Source: Thermocaproicibacter sp036844765 (GTDB taxonomy: Bacteria > Bacillota > Clostridia > Oscillospirales > Acutalibacteraceae). From it: 61,018 nt of DNA. Positions 32,254 to 40,346 of this stretch are shown in pieces. The translations under genes were made by a program, and so were the position numbers. The first letter of the stretch is position 1. Each line of letters begins with the position of its first letter. The notes under the pieces were generated by a model, which was not told the DNA's origin, did no database searches, and saw nothing but the letters and a program-made list of their open reading frames with translations. Location of the stretch: the NCBI GenBank assembly GCA_036844765.1, contig DAIUFE010000008.1, positions 1 through 61,018 on the forward strand, written 5' to 3'.

Positions 32254-34914
32254 CTATGCGAGCCAAACGGCGACGGGGAACAGATAGATCAGGGCGAAAA
32301 CCGCGGCGAACAGCAGATAAAAGGCCGCGGCCGCCGGGCGCTCCAGAAAGCGCAGGTGCCGGTAGCTCCCCGTTCTCCGCGCGCGGAGCAGGAGCAGCAG
32401 GGCGAGCAGCCCGGCGGCCGAAAGGGCGAGCCCCGCCCGGAATCCGCGCGGGACGAACGAGAGATCGATCCGGTTTTCGCCCGGCTCCAGCCGGACGGCC
32501 AGGAATGTGTCGAACACGCGGAAAATCTCCGCCCGTTTTCCGTTGACCGTGGCGGTGCAGCCGCCGTCGTACTGGACCGGGAGAAACAGGTACTCCCCGC
32601 CGACGTCCGCCGCCGCCGTTCCGACGATGGAGTTGCCGGCCTGCCGGAGCTGCGCGCGCCCGGCGGAGGCCAAGGCCGGCGAGAGGACGTCCCGCCTGAG
32701 GCCGGCGATCCCGAACGAGCGGGCCGAGAGATCCCGCAGCACGCCGATCTCGACCGTCACGGTCCGGTCCGTGAAGGTGCCGAGGTTCACCAGGCCGTTG
32801 TCCGGCTGGGTGGGGTATTCCAGTCTGAGAATCTCGCCGTCGACCGAGATGGAAAGGCTCGAGTTGATCGGCTCGTACAGCCGGTTCGAGACCTGGTCGA
32901 AGCAGTCGAAATACAGCGTCTGGGTGCCCCGGACCGGGATGCGGTAGACGACGGTACCTTCGGAACCGGCGTTTGTCAGCGTCAGGCGGCGCTCCGCCTC
33001 CCCCGCGAGGGTCACGTTCCGGAATTCGGACGGCTGGTAGAACTGGAAAAGCTCCTGCCCCGTGTGGAACAGCCGCTGGAAAAGGACCTGCTGCAGATGG
33101 AGCCGGTCGGAAGACGGCAGATGTTCCAGCGTGCGGATATCCGCGGGCTTGATCAGGAACCCCACGGGCAGGGCGTCCTTGTTTTCCACGATCGAATAGA
33201 GGCCGTTGCCGTAAACCGCGTCCCGGCCGTCGGGCAGCTCCTCGGTCCTCGTGATCGTGTACCGGTTGCCGAGGATCGCGTCGGTGAACTCCGTCCCGCC
33301 GTTGGAGTTGACCTCCATCCAGTAGGAGGAATAGCCCAGCTTTTTCATCGAAAACAGATAGTCCTTCGCCGTCAGCGAGGTGTAGTGGCTCAGGGAACCG
33401 TAGCCCATGCCGCCCACCAGGTTCACGTCGAAATATTTTTCTTCCATCTTCACGCGCGCGAGGCCGCTGTCCCCAATTTTCCCCGCGAGGTCCAGGATCG
33501 GGGCGTAATACTGCGCGTTGTTCCCGGCGGAGGCGATATAGACGCAGGAATAGAACGACGCCTCGACCACGGCGAGAACGCAGAGCAGAGCGGAAAACAG
33601 GCCCCGCCGCACCATGCGGTAGCGGTGCAGGAGCAGCAGGATCAGATACGCGAGCGCGGCCGTCAGGGCGAAAACCGCCAGGATGCGCAGGCTTTTTTGA
33701 TCCCCCCACAGCGTCCGGGTATAGACGGTCACGTCCGCGAAATCCCGGCGGAGGATGGACGAGGCGGAAAATGCGACGATCGCGGCGGAAAACAAAGCGA
33801 TGCCGACGGGCAGGGGGTTGCTCGGCGGGGAAAGGGCCGTCTCCCCGTCCTCGCGGGAGACCGCGGCGGCCAGCAGCGCCAGGCCGAGGAAAGCGGGGAT
33901 ATAGCCGTACCGCACCGGGAACGACTGATAGCTGCCGGTCTGCCACATCTTGTTGACCGGCTCGATCAGCACGGGCACCAGCGTGGCCAGCAGCATGAAG
34001 AGCGCCCAGCGCACCTCCGGGTTCCGGTGCAGGCCCAGAAAGAACACGGCGGCGGCCGCCGCGGCGATCGCGCCCGTGCACAGCACGACCGGGACGGTGG
34101 TGTCCAGCCTGGCGAGGAACCCGCCCGAGCGCAGGCTGGAAATCAGATCTCCGGCCCGCGCGGAGGAAAGGTATTGCATCAGGGAGGGCAGCCAGACCGC
34201 CCCGGTCATCAGCACGCCGGAAAAGGTCGAAAGCCCAAACAGCAGGATCTTGCCGCGGCGCTCCCCGCGCTCCACGCAGATCAGCAGATATGCGCCGAAC
34301 GCGAGGACCAAAAACACGGAGACCATATAGCACAGATAAAAGTTCACGGTCAGGACCGCCGCGAACGAAAGGGTGTAGAGCAGGATCTTCCCCTCGCGGA
34401 CCAGGCGGTCCAGCCCCGTCAGCAGGATCGGGAACAGGGCCATCACGTCGAGCCACACGATATTCTGGTAGTAGAACATCGCGTACCCGCAGAAGGCGTA
34501 CATCACGCCGAGCGCCGCGGTCTGGAGAAAATCCAGCTTCCGGAACCGGCGGAGGAAGAACGCGCAGGCGCAGGCGGCACAGGCCATCAGCTTCAGGATC
34601 AGAAGAATATTGACGAAGTCGTACATCCTCCCCTTTTCCACAAACGCCACGAGAAAGGAAAACGGGCTGCTGACGAAGAACAGAAACACGCCCCAGAAAT
34701 CCATGCCGCCTGCGTTCTGCAGGTTCAAAAACATCCCGGTCTTCCCGAAAAGGATATCCCGGAAATCCATCAGAAACGGGACGACCTGCTGATTCATATC
34801 GCACCAGGAGACGGTGCGCGTCCCGAACGGATACAGGCCGTAGGCCGCGTAAACGGACAGAAGGACCCCCGCCGTGAGCGCGGGCGCCGCCCACAGGGAA
34901 TGTTTTCTCGACAT
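32254..34914 (-). CDS. YfhO family polytopic membrane protein (GT-C-like)
   Basis: The 886-residue protein has about a dozen membrane helices in the first 480 residues, starting V-L-L-S-V-Y-A-A-Y-G-L-Y-P-F-G, with W-C-D-M-N-Q-Q in the first outer loop. A beta-rich extracytoplasmic domain follows (about 490 to 800) and a final membrane helix pair lies near the C-terminus. YfhO proteins of Bacillus work with undecaprenyl-phosphate glycosyltransferases in glycosylating lipoteichoic or wall polymers, and their fold resembles GT-C glycosyltransferases. No partner flippase or CsbB gene is in view. It lies 44 bp after tyrS and may share its T-box-controlled transcript. Confidence 0.85.
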   Translation of the reverse strand: MSRKHSLWAAPALTAGVLLSVYAAYGLYPFGTRTVSWCDMNQQVVPFLMDFRDILFGKTGMFLNLQNAGGMDFWGVFLFFVSSPFSFLVAFVEKGRMYDFVNILLILKLMACAACACAFFLRRFRKLDFLQTAALGVMYAFCGYAMFYYQNIVWLDVMALFPILLTGLDRLVREGKILLYTLSFAAVLTVNFYLCYMVSVFLVLAFGAYLLICVERGERRGKILLFGLSTFSGVLMTGAVWLPSLMQYLSSARAGDLISSLRSGGFLARLDTTVPVVLCTGAIAAAAAAVFFLGLHRNPEVRWALFMLLATLVPVLIEPVNKMWQTGSYQSFPVRYGYIPAFLGLALLAAAVSREDGETALSPPSNPLPVGIALFSAAIVAFSASSILRRDFADVTVYTRTLWGDQKSLRILAVFALTAALAYLILLLLHRYRMVRRGLFSALLCVLAVVEASFYSCVYIASAGNNAQYYAPILDLAGKIGDSGLARVKMEEKYFDVNLVGGMGYGSLSHYTSLTAKDYLFSMKKLGYSSYWMEVNSNGGTEFTDAILGNRYTITRTEELPDGRDAVYGNGLYSIVENKDALPVGFLIKPADIRTLEHLPSSDRLHLQQVLFQRLFHTGQELFQFYQPSEFRNVTLAGEAERRLTLTNAGSEGTVVYRIPVRGTQTLYFDCFDQVSNRLYEPINSSLSISVDGEILRLEYPTQPDNGLVNLGTFTDRTVTVEIGVLRDLSARSFGIAGLRRDVLSPALASAGRAQLRQAGNSIVGTAAADVGGEYLFLPVQYDGGCTATVNGKRAEIFRVFDTFLAVRLEPGENRIDLSFVPRGFRAGLALSAAGLLALLLLLRARRTGSYRHLRFLERPAAAAFYLLFAAVFALIYLFPVAVWLA

Positions 34915-34958
34915 GGAGCGTCCTCCTTTTTCTCAGGTCCGCGCGCAGCCGGCCGGGA

Positions 34959-36197
34959 TCAGCGTTTCAGCGAGACCCTGTGGTAGACTTTTTTCCCTTT
35001 TTTCAGGATCACACCGCCTGAGTCTCCGGCGGAAAAATTCTCCGGGGTCAGGGCAAAGGAAGGCTGCGTTACCTTTTCGTCGTTTACGGAGATCCCGCCC
35101 TGGGCCACCAGGCGCTTCGCCTCCGCTCTCGAGGGAGCCAGCTTCGCCGCGACCAGCAGGTCGAGGATGCCGATCTTCCCGTCCGTGAAATCCGCATCGG
35201 TGATCTCCGTGGACGGCATATCCTCGGAGACGCCGCCCCCGACGAACAGGGCGCGCGCGGCGGCGCGGGCTTTTTCAGCCTCTTCCCGGCCGTGGATCTG
35301 CCGGGTCACCTCAAAGGCGAGCAGCTCTTTCGCCCCGTTGAGTTCCTGCCCCTTCAGCGCGGAAATCTGCCGGATCTGCCCCATCGGCACAAAGGTCAGG
35401 ACCTTGAGGCACCGGACGACGTCGGCGTCCGCCACGTTGCGCCAGTACTGGTAAAAATCGAACGGGCTCATCTTCTGCGGATCAAGCCAGACGGCGCCCC
35501 TCTCCGTCTTGCCCATCTTTTTGCCCTCGCTGTTGGTCAGCAGGGGCACCGTCATGCCGTAGGCCTCCGCATTCTCCTTGCGGCGGATCAGTTCGACGCC
35601 GCCGAGGATGTTGCTCCACTGGTCGTCCCCGCCCACTTCCAGCCGGCAGCCGTAGCGCCGGAACAGCTCCAGGAAATCGTAGCTCTGCATAATCATGTAG
35701 TTCATCTCGAAGAACGAGAGGCCGCGCTCCAGCCGCTGCTTGTAGCATTCCGCCGCCAGCATCCGGTTGACGGAAAAGTGGACGCCGATATCGCGCAGGA
35801 ACTCGACATAGTTCAGGTGCAGGAGCCAGTCGGCGTTGTTTGCCGTGATCACCTTTCCCTCGGAAAAATCGATCAGCTTCGACATCTGCCTGCGGAAGCA
35901 GCCGATGTTGTGCTCGATCTCGCTTTCCGACATCATCCGGCGCATTTCCGTCTTGCCCGAAGGGTCCCCGACCATGCCGGTCCCGCCGCCGAACAGCAGG
36001 ATGGGCGTATGCCCCGCCCGCTGCAGGTGGGCCGCCACCATGATCGGGATGTAGTGCCCCACGTGGAGGCTGTCCGCCGTCGGATCGAAGCCGATGTAAA
36101 AGGCCGTCCGTCGGTTGTCCAGCAGGTCGCGGACCTTTTCGCGGTCCGTGGTCTGAGCGATCAGCCCGCGCGCTTCCAGTTCTTCAAACACGCCCAT
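34959..36197 (-). CDS. tyrS: tyrosyl-tRNA synthetase
   Basis: Charges tRNA-Tyr. The start is the ATG at 36197 (M-G-V-F-E-E-L-E-A-R-G); a longer in-frame extension runs back through the T-box leader and is rejected. The 412-residue class I synthetase has the HIGH-type motif D-S-L-H-V-G-H-Y, the KMSKS-type motif K-K-M-G-K-T and a C-terminal S4 RNA-binding domain (A-K-R-L-V-A-Q-G-G-I-S-V-N-D-E-K). The G-F-D-P-T-A-D-S segment near residue 38 is typical of TyrRS. Regulation by uncharged tRNA-Tyr is indicated by the upstream leader. Confidence 0.97.
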   Translation of the reverse strand: MGVFEELEARGLIAQTTDREKVRDLLDNRRTAFYIGFDPTADSLHVGHYIPIMVAAHLQRAGHTPILLFGGGTGMVGDPSGKTEMRRMMSESEIEHNIGCFRRQMSKLIDFSEGKVITANNADWLLHLNYVEFLRDIGVHFSVNRMLAAECYKQRLERGLSFFEMNYMIMQSYDFLELFRRYGCRLEVGGDDQWSNILGGVELIRRKENAEAYGMTVPLLTNSEGKKMGKTERGAVWLDPQKMSPFDFYQYWRNVADADVVRCLKVLTFVPMGQIRQISALKGQELNGAKELLAFEVTRQIHGREEAEKARAAARALFVGGGVSEDMPSTEITDADFTDGKIGILDLLVAAKLAPSRAEAKRLVAQGGISVNDEKVTQPSFALTPENFSAGDSGGVILKKGKKVYHRVSLKR

Positions 36198-36495
36198 AAA
36201 AAATCCTCCATTTTCCGCAGGGGGATGAAAAAAGCCCCCTGCCAAGACTTGCAGAGGGCGGAATTCACCGCGGTACCACCTCAGTTCGCCGCAGCCTCGC
36301 GGCGGCGGCCTCAAGGGTACGGAGCCCCATACCCGCGCGCTGTAACGTGCGCACACGGCCCGGCCTACTGAAAAGACGTTCGGCCTGGCGGCTCCGGGAG
36401 GTATGCTCGCCCCGCCGCCGCATCCGCTTCCACCGTCCGCGGATTCTCTTTGCCGTTCCGGCGGGGTTCCTTTTTTCCCATCGACACCGATTTTC
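36198..36495 (-). promoter_or_regulatory. T-box riboswitch leader of tyrS
   Basis: On the minus strand the leader contains an AGAGA element near the 5' end (about 36445-36450), a GGTGGAAGC segment, and the nearly invariant AGGTGGTACCGCGG (36268-36281) that pairs with the tRNA acceptor end. A terminator hairpin comes just before tyrS. A TAC triplet at 36401-36403 lies about where a tyrosine specifier would be, but I did not fold stem I, so the specifier is tentative. Uncharged tRNA-Tyr should stabilise the antiterminator. Confidence 0.92.
36228..36259 (-). terminator. T-box leader terminator
   Basis: A 9-bp stem GCCCTCTGC/GCAGGGGGC (36251-36259 with 36234-36242), with one G-U pair and an 8-base loop, is followed by six T residues (36233-36228) on the minus strand. 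It overlaps the sequences that would form the T-box antiterminator. Confidence 0.88.
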
Positions 36496-36498
36496 TAT

Positions 36499-36527
36499 AG
36501 TATAGCCGTTTTTCCGGGGGATGTCAA
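36499..36527 (-). promoter_or_regulatory. tyrS promoter, overlapping the recN stop codon
   Basis: Perfect TTGACA (36522-36527), 17-bp spacer, TATACT (36499-36504) on the minus strand. The -35 hexamer includes the recN TGA stop (36524-36526). Confidence 0.88.
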
Positions 36528-38212
36528 GATTTCCCCGCCCGCGGTCCGCCCCGCGCGAGCCGCAGCATCTCGGCCGCGTTTTCGAGCGTGAGGGGGGTGA
36601 TCTGCGCCCCGCCGATGATGCGCGCAAGCTCCCTTTTGCGGCCCTCCTCGTCCAGCCGGCGAACCTGCGTGAAGGTCCTGCCGCCGCGCACTTGCTTTTC
36701 GATCAGGTACTGGGCGTCGGCGAGGGCGGCGATCTGGGCCAGATGCGTGACGCAGATCACCTGCCGGCTCCCGGAGACCTCGCGCAGCTTCAGACCCACC
36801 TTCTGGGCCGCGTTTCCGCTGACGCCGGTGTCCACCTCGTCGAAGATCAGCGTGCCGACATCGTCGTGCCCGGCGAGAACGGTCTTGACCGCGAGCATGA
36901 TGCGGGAAAGCTCGCCCCCCGAGGCGATCTTCGCGAGGGGCCGGGGCGGCTCCCCGGGGTTCGCGGAGATCAGGAACTCGACGCCGTCGCCCCCCGCCGG
37001 GCCGAGCGGGACGCTCTCTCGGTGCACCTCGAACGCCACGTTCGGCATATTCAAAAAACGCAGCTCGTCCCGGACCCGCGCGGCGAATTCCTCCGCGGCC
37101 TTTTTCCGCCAGGCGGAAAGCTCCCCCGCGAGCTTCTTCGCCAGCTCCGCGTCCTCCCGGTACTCTTTCTTCAGCCGGGCGGCCGTCTCGTCCGAAAGGC
37201 TGATCTTCGCCAGCTCCGCGCGGCTCCGGTCCAGAAAGGCCAGCATCTTCTCTACGGTGCCGCCGTACTTGAGGCTCAGGCGGTAAATCGCGTCCAGCCT
37301 CGCCTCTATCTTTTCCAGCTCGGCGGGGTCGTATTCCAGCTTGGAATCGTAATTGCGCAGCTCCGCGCCGCAGTCCTCCAGATCGTAGGAGATGCTCTGC
37401 AGGCGCTCCGCGAGGCCCTGCAGCTCCGGCAGATACCGCGCGGCGCCGGCCAGGGCCTCCGCCGCGGAGGAGACGGCCGAAACGGCGCCGCCCGCCTCCT
37501 CGCTGCCGGCGAGCGCCTCTTTGGCCTGCGCGAGGGCGCCCGCGACCCTTTCGCTGTTCCGGAAAAGGTTCTTTTTCCGCTGCAATTCCTCCTGCTCGCC
37601 GGGATGCAGGTCCGCGGCTTCCAGCTCGTTGATCTGGTAGGTGAGCAGGTCGGTCTGCCGCGCCTTCTGCTCGCTGTCCATCCGGCAGCTTTCCAGTTCC
37701 CTGCGGACACGCCGCAGTTCCGCATAGGCCCGGCGGTACCGCGCGGCAAGGTCCTCCGGAAGGCCCATGCTGTCGAGATAGCCGAGGTGGTTTTCGGGGG
37801 AAAGCAGGCCGTAGCTCTCGTGCTGGCCGTGGATGTTGACCAGCAGCGGCCCGACCTTTTTGAGCGCGGAGACGGTCGCCGGGCGGCCGTTGATGCGGCA
37901 GACGGTCCGGTCGGCGCCGATCTCGCGCTGGACGATCAGCGTCCCGTCGTCCTCGGGCGCGTAGCCCAGCTCCTCCAGCGCGCGGAGCGCCCGCCCGCCC
38001 GGCCGCGTGAACGTCGCGCTGACAAAGGCGGATTTTGCGCCGGCGCGGATCAGCTCGCGGGACGTCCTTTCGCCGAGGATCGCGCTGATGGAATCGATGA
38101 GGATCGATTTCCCCGCTCCGGTCTCGCCGGTCAGCGCGCTGAAGCCGGCGTCGAAATCCACCGACGCCTTTTCAATCACGGCGATATTTTCAATATAGAG
38201 CTGCGACAGCAT
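36524..38212 (-). CDS. recN: DNA repair protein RecN
   Basis: An SMC-like ATPase that acts in double-strand break repair. The 562-residue protein has the Walker A motif G-E-T-G-A-G-K-S near residue 30 and long central coiled coils (about 150 to 360). The C-terminal ABC signature is L-A-K-I-A-S-G-G-E-L-S-R-I-M-L-A, followed by Walker B L-I-F-D-E-V-D-T-G-V-S-G. It is the last gene of the dxs-tlyA-nadK-argR-recN series, an order conserved in Firmicutes. Confidence 0.97.
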   Translation of the reverse strand: MLSQLYIENIAVIEKASVDFDAGFSALTGETGAGKSILIDSISAILGERTSRELIRAGAKSAFVSATFTRPGGRALRALEELGYAPEDDGTLIVQREIGADRTVCRINGRPATVSALKKVGPLLVNIHGQHESYGLLSPENHLGYLDSMGLPEDLAARYRRAYAELRRVRRELESCRMDSEQKARQTDLLTYQINELEAADLHPGEQEELQRKKNLFRNSERVAGALAQAKEALAGSEEAGGAVSAVSSAAEALAGAARYLPELQGLAERLQSISYDLEDCGAELRNYDSKLEYDPAELEKIEARLDAIYRLSLKYGGTVEKMLAFLDRSRAELAKISLSDETAARLKKEYREDAELAKKLAGELSAWRKKAAEEFAARVRDELRFLNMPNVAFEVHRESVPLGPAGGDGVEFLISANPGEPPRPLAKIASGGELSRIMLAVKTVLAGHDDVGTLIFDEVDTGVSGNAAQKVGLKLREVSGSRQVICVTHLAQIAALADAQYLIEKQVRGGRTFTQVRRLDEEGRKRELARIIGGAQITPLTLENAAEMLRLARGGPRAGKS

Positions 38213-38218
38213 CGAAAA

Positions 38219-38668
38219 TCACCCGATCATACTTTTCAGCCGGTCCGCGAGGCGGACGGCCTCGGTTTCGTCCCGGACGAGGACAAAGATCGTGTCGTCG
38301 CCGGAAAGCGTGCCGACCACGCCGTCCCAGCGCAGGGCGTCCATGGCGGCGCACACGGCGTTCGCCATGCCGGTCAGGCATTTGATTGTCACGATGTTCT
38401 GCGCGTGGTCCACGGCGACGGCGGAATCCTGGAACAGGGAATTGAACTTCACGTCGCCGTCCCTGGCCTTTTCGGCGGCGGACATATACCGGTATTTTCC
38501 GTCGGGGGAAAGCACCTTGACCAGCCGCAGCTCCTTGATATCTCGGGAAACCGTGGCCTGCGTCACGGCGAAACCGGATTCCCTCAGGCGGTGAAGCAGT
38601 TCCTCCTGCGTGTCGATCGAATAGCGGTTGATGAGCTCCAGAATGCGCTCATGGCGCTTTTTCTTCAA
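38219..38668 (-). CDS. argR: arginine repressor
   Basis: An arginine-responsive hexameric regulator of arginine genes. The product of 149 residues starts at TTG (38668), M-K-K-K-R-H-E-R-I-L-E-L-I, 8 bases after GGGGGG; a much longer open frame upstream overlaps nadK and is rejected. Residues 1 to 70 are the winged-helix domain with V-T-Q-A-T-V-S-R-D-I-K-E-L as recognition helix. The C-terminal domain carries the arginine-binding G-T-L-S-G-D-D-T-I-F-V motif. The start overlaps the nadK stop by 4 bases. Confidence 0.95.
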   Translation of the reverse strand: MKKKRHERILELINRYSIDTQEELLHRLRESGFAVTQATVSRDIKELRLVKVLSPDGKYRYMSAAEKARDGDVKFNSLFQDSAVAVDHAQNIVTIKCLTGMANAVCAAMDALRWDGVVGTLSGDDTIFVLVRDETEAVRLADRLKSMIG

Positions 38669-39531
38669 CTCTGATTCCCCCCGTCGCCCAGCTTGCGGTT
38701 GACGATCTCGTAGAAATTGTGGTCCTTGAGCCGCACGATCTTCACCGTCTTTTTCGAGCGGCGGAACTCCACCCGCTGCGCCGGATCGCAAAGGCGGACA
38801 GACACCTCGCCGTCCATGGTGAGAAAGACGTCGTTCCCGGGCTCGAAACAGGCCTGCACGCTCAGCCTGGCGCCCGGCCCGAAGACGACCGGCCGCGTGA
38901 GGAGCGAGTGAGAGCACACGGGCGACAGCAGGATACAGGAAAGCTCGGGGTCGATGATGGGCCCGCCGGCGGAAAGGGAATAGGCGGTGGAGCCGGTCGG
39001 CGTCGCGACGATCAGCCCGTCGCCGCGGTAATCGCAGACCGTCCGGCCCCCGAACTCGACCCGGAAATCCGGCATCGGGGCGATCGTCCCGCGCAGGAGC
39101 ACGGCTTCGTTCAGGGCACTGAAGGTCTTCGCTTCTCCGTTTTCCGTATAAAGCACCTCGAGCATCATGCGGTTTTCCAGCCGGTACTTTCCCGCGACCA
39201 GGCGGTCCAGCCGGTCGAACTCGTCCGTCTCCAGCTCCGCGACGAAGCCGAGCCGGCCCACGTTGACGCCGAGGATCGGCTTGTCGGCCTCGGCCGCGTA
39301 CCGGGCGCAGTGGATGATGGTCCCGTCTCCCCCGACGGCGGCCATCAGGTCGCACGCCCCGATCATCGCCTCAAAATTCCCGGCGAACTCGACCCCCAGG
39401 CCGGAAAAATCCTCCCGAAGCTCGGCCGACATCAGCACCTGCGCGCCGAGGCCGCGCAGCCGGCGGACCAGGCGCTCCGTATGAAAGCGCGCCCGGTCTC
39501 TGCTGAGGTTCGGAAGGACTGCGATCTTCAT
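38665..39531 (-). CDS. nadK: NAD kinase
   Basis: Phosphorylates NAD to NADP. The 288-residue protein has the family motif A-V-G-G-D-G-T-I-I near residue 65, the A-L-N-E-A-V-L region near 140 and the conserved T-P-T-G-S-T-A-Y-S-L-S-A-G-G-P-I signature near 180. It is tightly linked on both sides by 4-base overlaps (tlyA upstream, argR downstream). Confidence 0.97.
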   Translation of the reverse strand: MKIAVLPNLSRDRARFHTERLVRRLRGLGAQVLMSAELREDFSGLGVEFAGNFEAMIGACDLMAAVGGDGTIIHCARYAAEADKPILGVNVGRLGFVAELETDEFDRLDRLVAGKYRLENRMMLEVLYTENGEAKTFSALNEAVLLRGTIAPMPDFRVEFGGRTVCDYRGDGLIVATPTGSTAYSLSAGGPIIDPELSCILLSPVCSHSLLTRPVVFGPGARLSVQACFEPGNDVFLTMDGEVSVRLCDPAQRVEFRRSKKTVKIVRLKDHNFYEIVNRKLGDGGNQS

Positions 39532-40346
39532 TTCGCCTCACCGCCGTTCAAAACTCTGTGCGACTGCGCCACGACTTCCTCCGCCGCCGGGGCTTTCAGC
39601 ACCGGGGCGTCCGATTTTTTAAGAAACGCGAGGTACTCGATGTTCCCCTCCGGCCCCTTGACGGGGGAAAAGGTCAGGCCGAGGACGGAAAAGCCGTTCT
39701 GCAGGCAGAAGCCGACGATCTCCCGCACCACTTCGGCATGGACCGCGGGGTCCCGCACGACGCCCTTCTTCCCCACCTTTTCGCGCCCGGCCTCGAACTG
39801 CGGTTTGATCAGGCAGACCGCCCCGCCCCCTTCGCGCAGGAAGCGCCGGGCGACCGGCAGGATGAGCTTCAGCGAGATGAAGGCGACGTCGACGCTGAAG
39901 AAATCCACCGGCTCCGGGACCTGCTCCGGCGTGAGGTAGTGGGCGTTGGTGCGCTCCAGGCAGACGACGCGGGGATCGGTGCGCAGCTTCCACGCAAGCT
40001 GCCCGTAGCCGACGTCCACCGCGTAGACCTTCCGCGCGCCGTTCTGCAGCATGCAGTCCGTAAAGCCGCCGGTCGAGGCGCCGAGATCCATCGCGGTCTT
40101 CCCCTTCAGATCGATCGGGAAGCAGGCCAGCGCCTTCTCGAGCTTGAGCCCGCCGCGGCTGACGTAGCGCAGCTTCTCCCCCCGCACCTCGATCCTCGCG
40201 TCCGGCGGGAGCATGGTGCCCGGCTTATCCTGCTTCTGCCCGTCCACGTAGGCGTTGCCCATCATCACGGCGATCCTCGCTTTTTCACGGCTTTCGGCGA
40301 GGCCGCGCTCAAAAATCAGGCAGTCCAGCCTTTTTTTCTCCATCAC
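39528..40346 (-). CDS. tlyA: TlyA family rRNA 2'-O-methyltransferase
   Basis: A protein of about 272 residues with an N-terminal S4 RNA-binding domain (L-D-C-L-I-F-E-R-G-L-A-E-S-R-E-K-A) and a C-terminal FtsJ-like Rossmann methyltransferase, with SAM motif D-L-G-A-S-T-G-G-F near residue 87 and the catalytic-type K in C-L-I-K-P-Q-F-E. In mycobacteria TlyA methylates 16S and 23S rRNA; in some bacteria it is described as a haemolysin, probably a misnomer. ATG at 40346 or 40343 are both possible starts. It follows dxs with a 4-base overlap. Confidence 0.93.
   Translation of the reverse strand: MMEKKRLDCLIFERGLAESREKARIAVMMGNAYVDGQKQDKPGTMLPPDARIEVRGEKLRYVSRGGLKLEKALACFPIDLKGKTAMDLGASTGGFTDCMLQNGARKVYAVDVGYGQLAWKLRTDPRVVCLERTNAHYLTPEQVPEPVDFFSVDVAFISLKLILPVARRFLREGGGAVCLIKPQFEAGREKVGKKGVVRDPAVHAEVVREIVGFCLQNGFSVLGLTFSPVKGPEGNIEYLAFLKKSDAPVLKAPAAEEVVAQSHRVLNGGEAK

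Noticed and set aside
32356..34986. An 876-codon plus-strand frame and an 892-codon minus-strand alternative frame over the YfhO gene
   Set aside because: Both are rich in R, G, A and P with no hydrophobic pattern, typical of shadow frames; the YfhO frame has proper membrane helices and start signals.
36198..36356. N-terminal extension of tyrS
   Set aside because: It translates the T-box leader RNA; the family start is at 36197.
38669..39355. Long open frame upstream of argR in the same frame
   Set aside because: It covers nadK in a different frame and has R/G/P-rich composition; argR starts at TTG 38668 by similarity and ribosome binding site.
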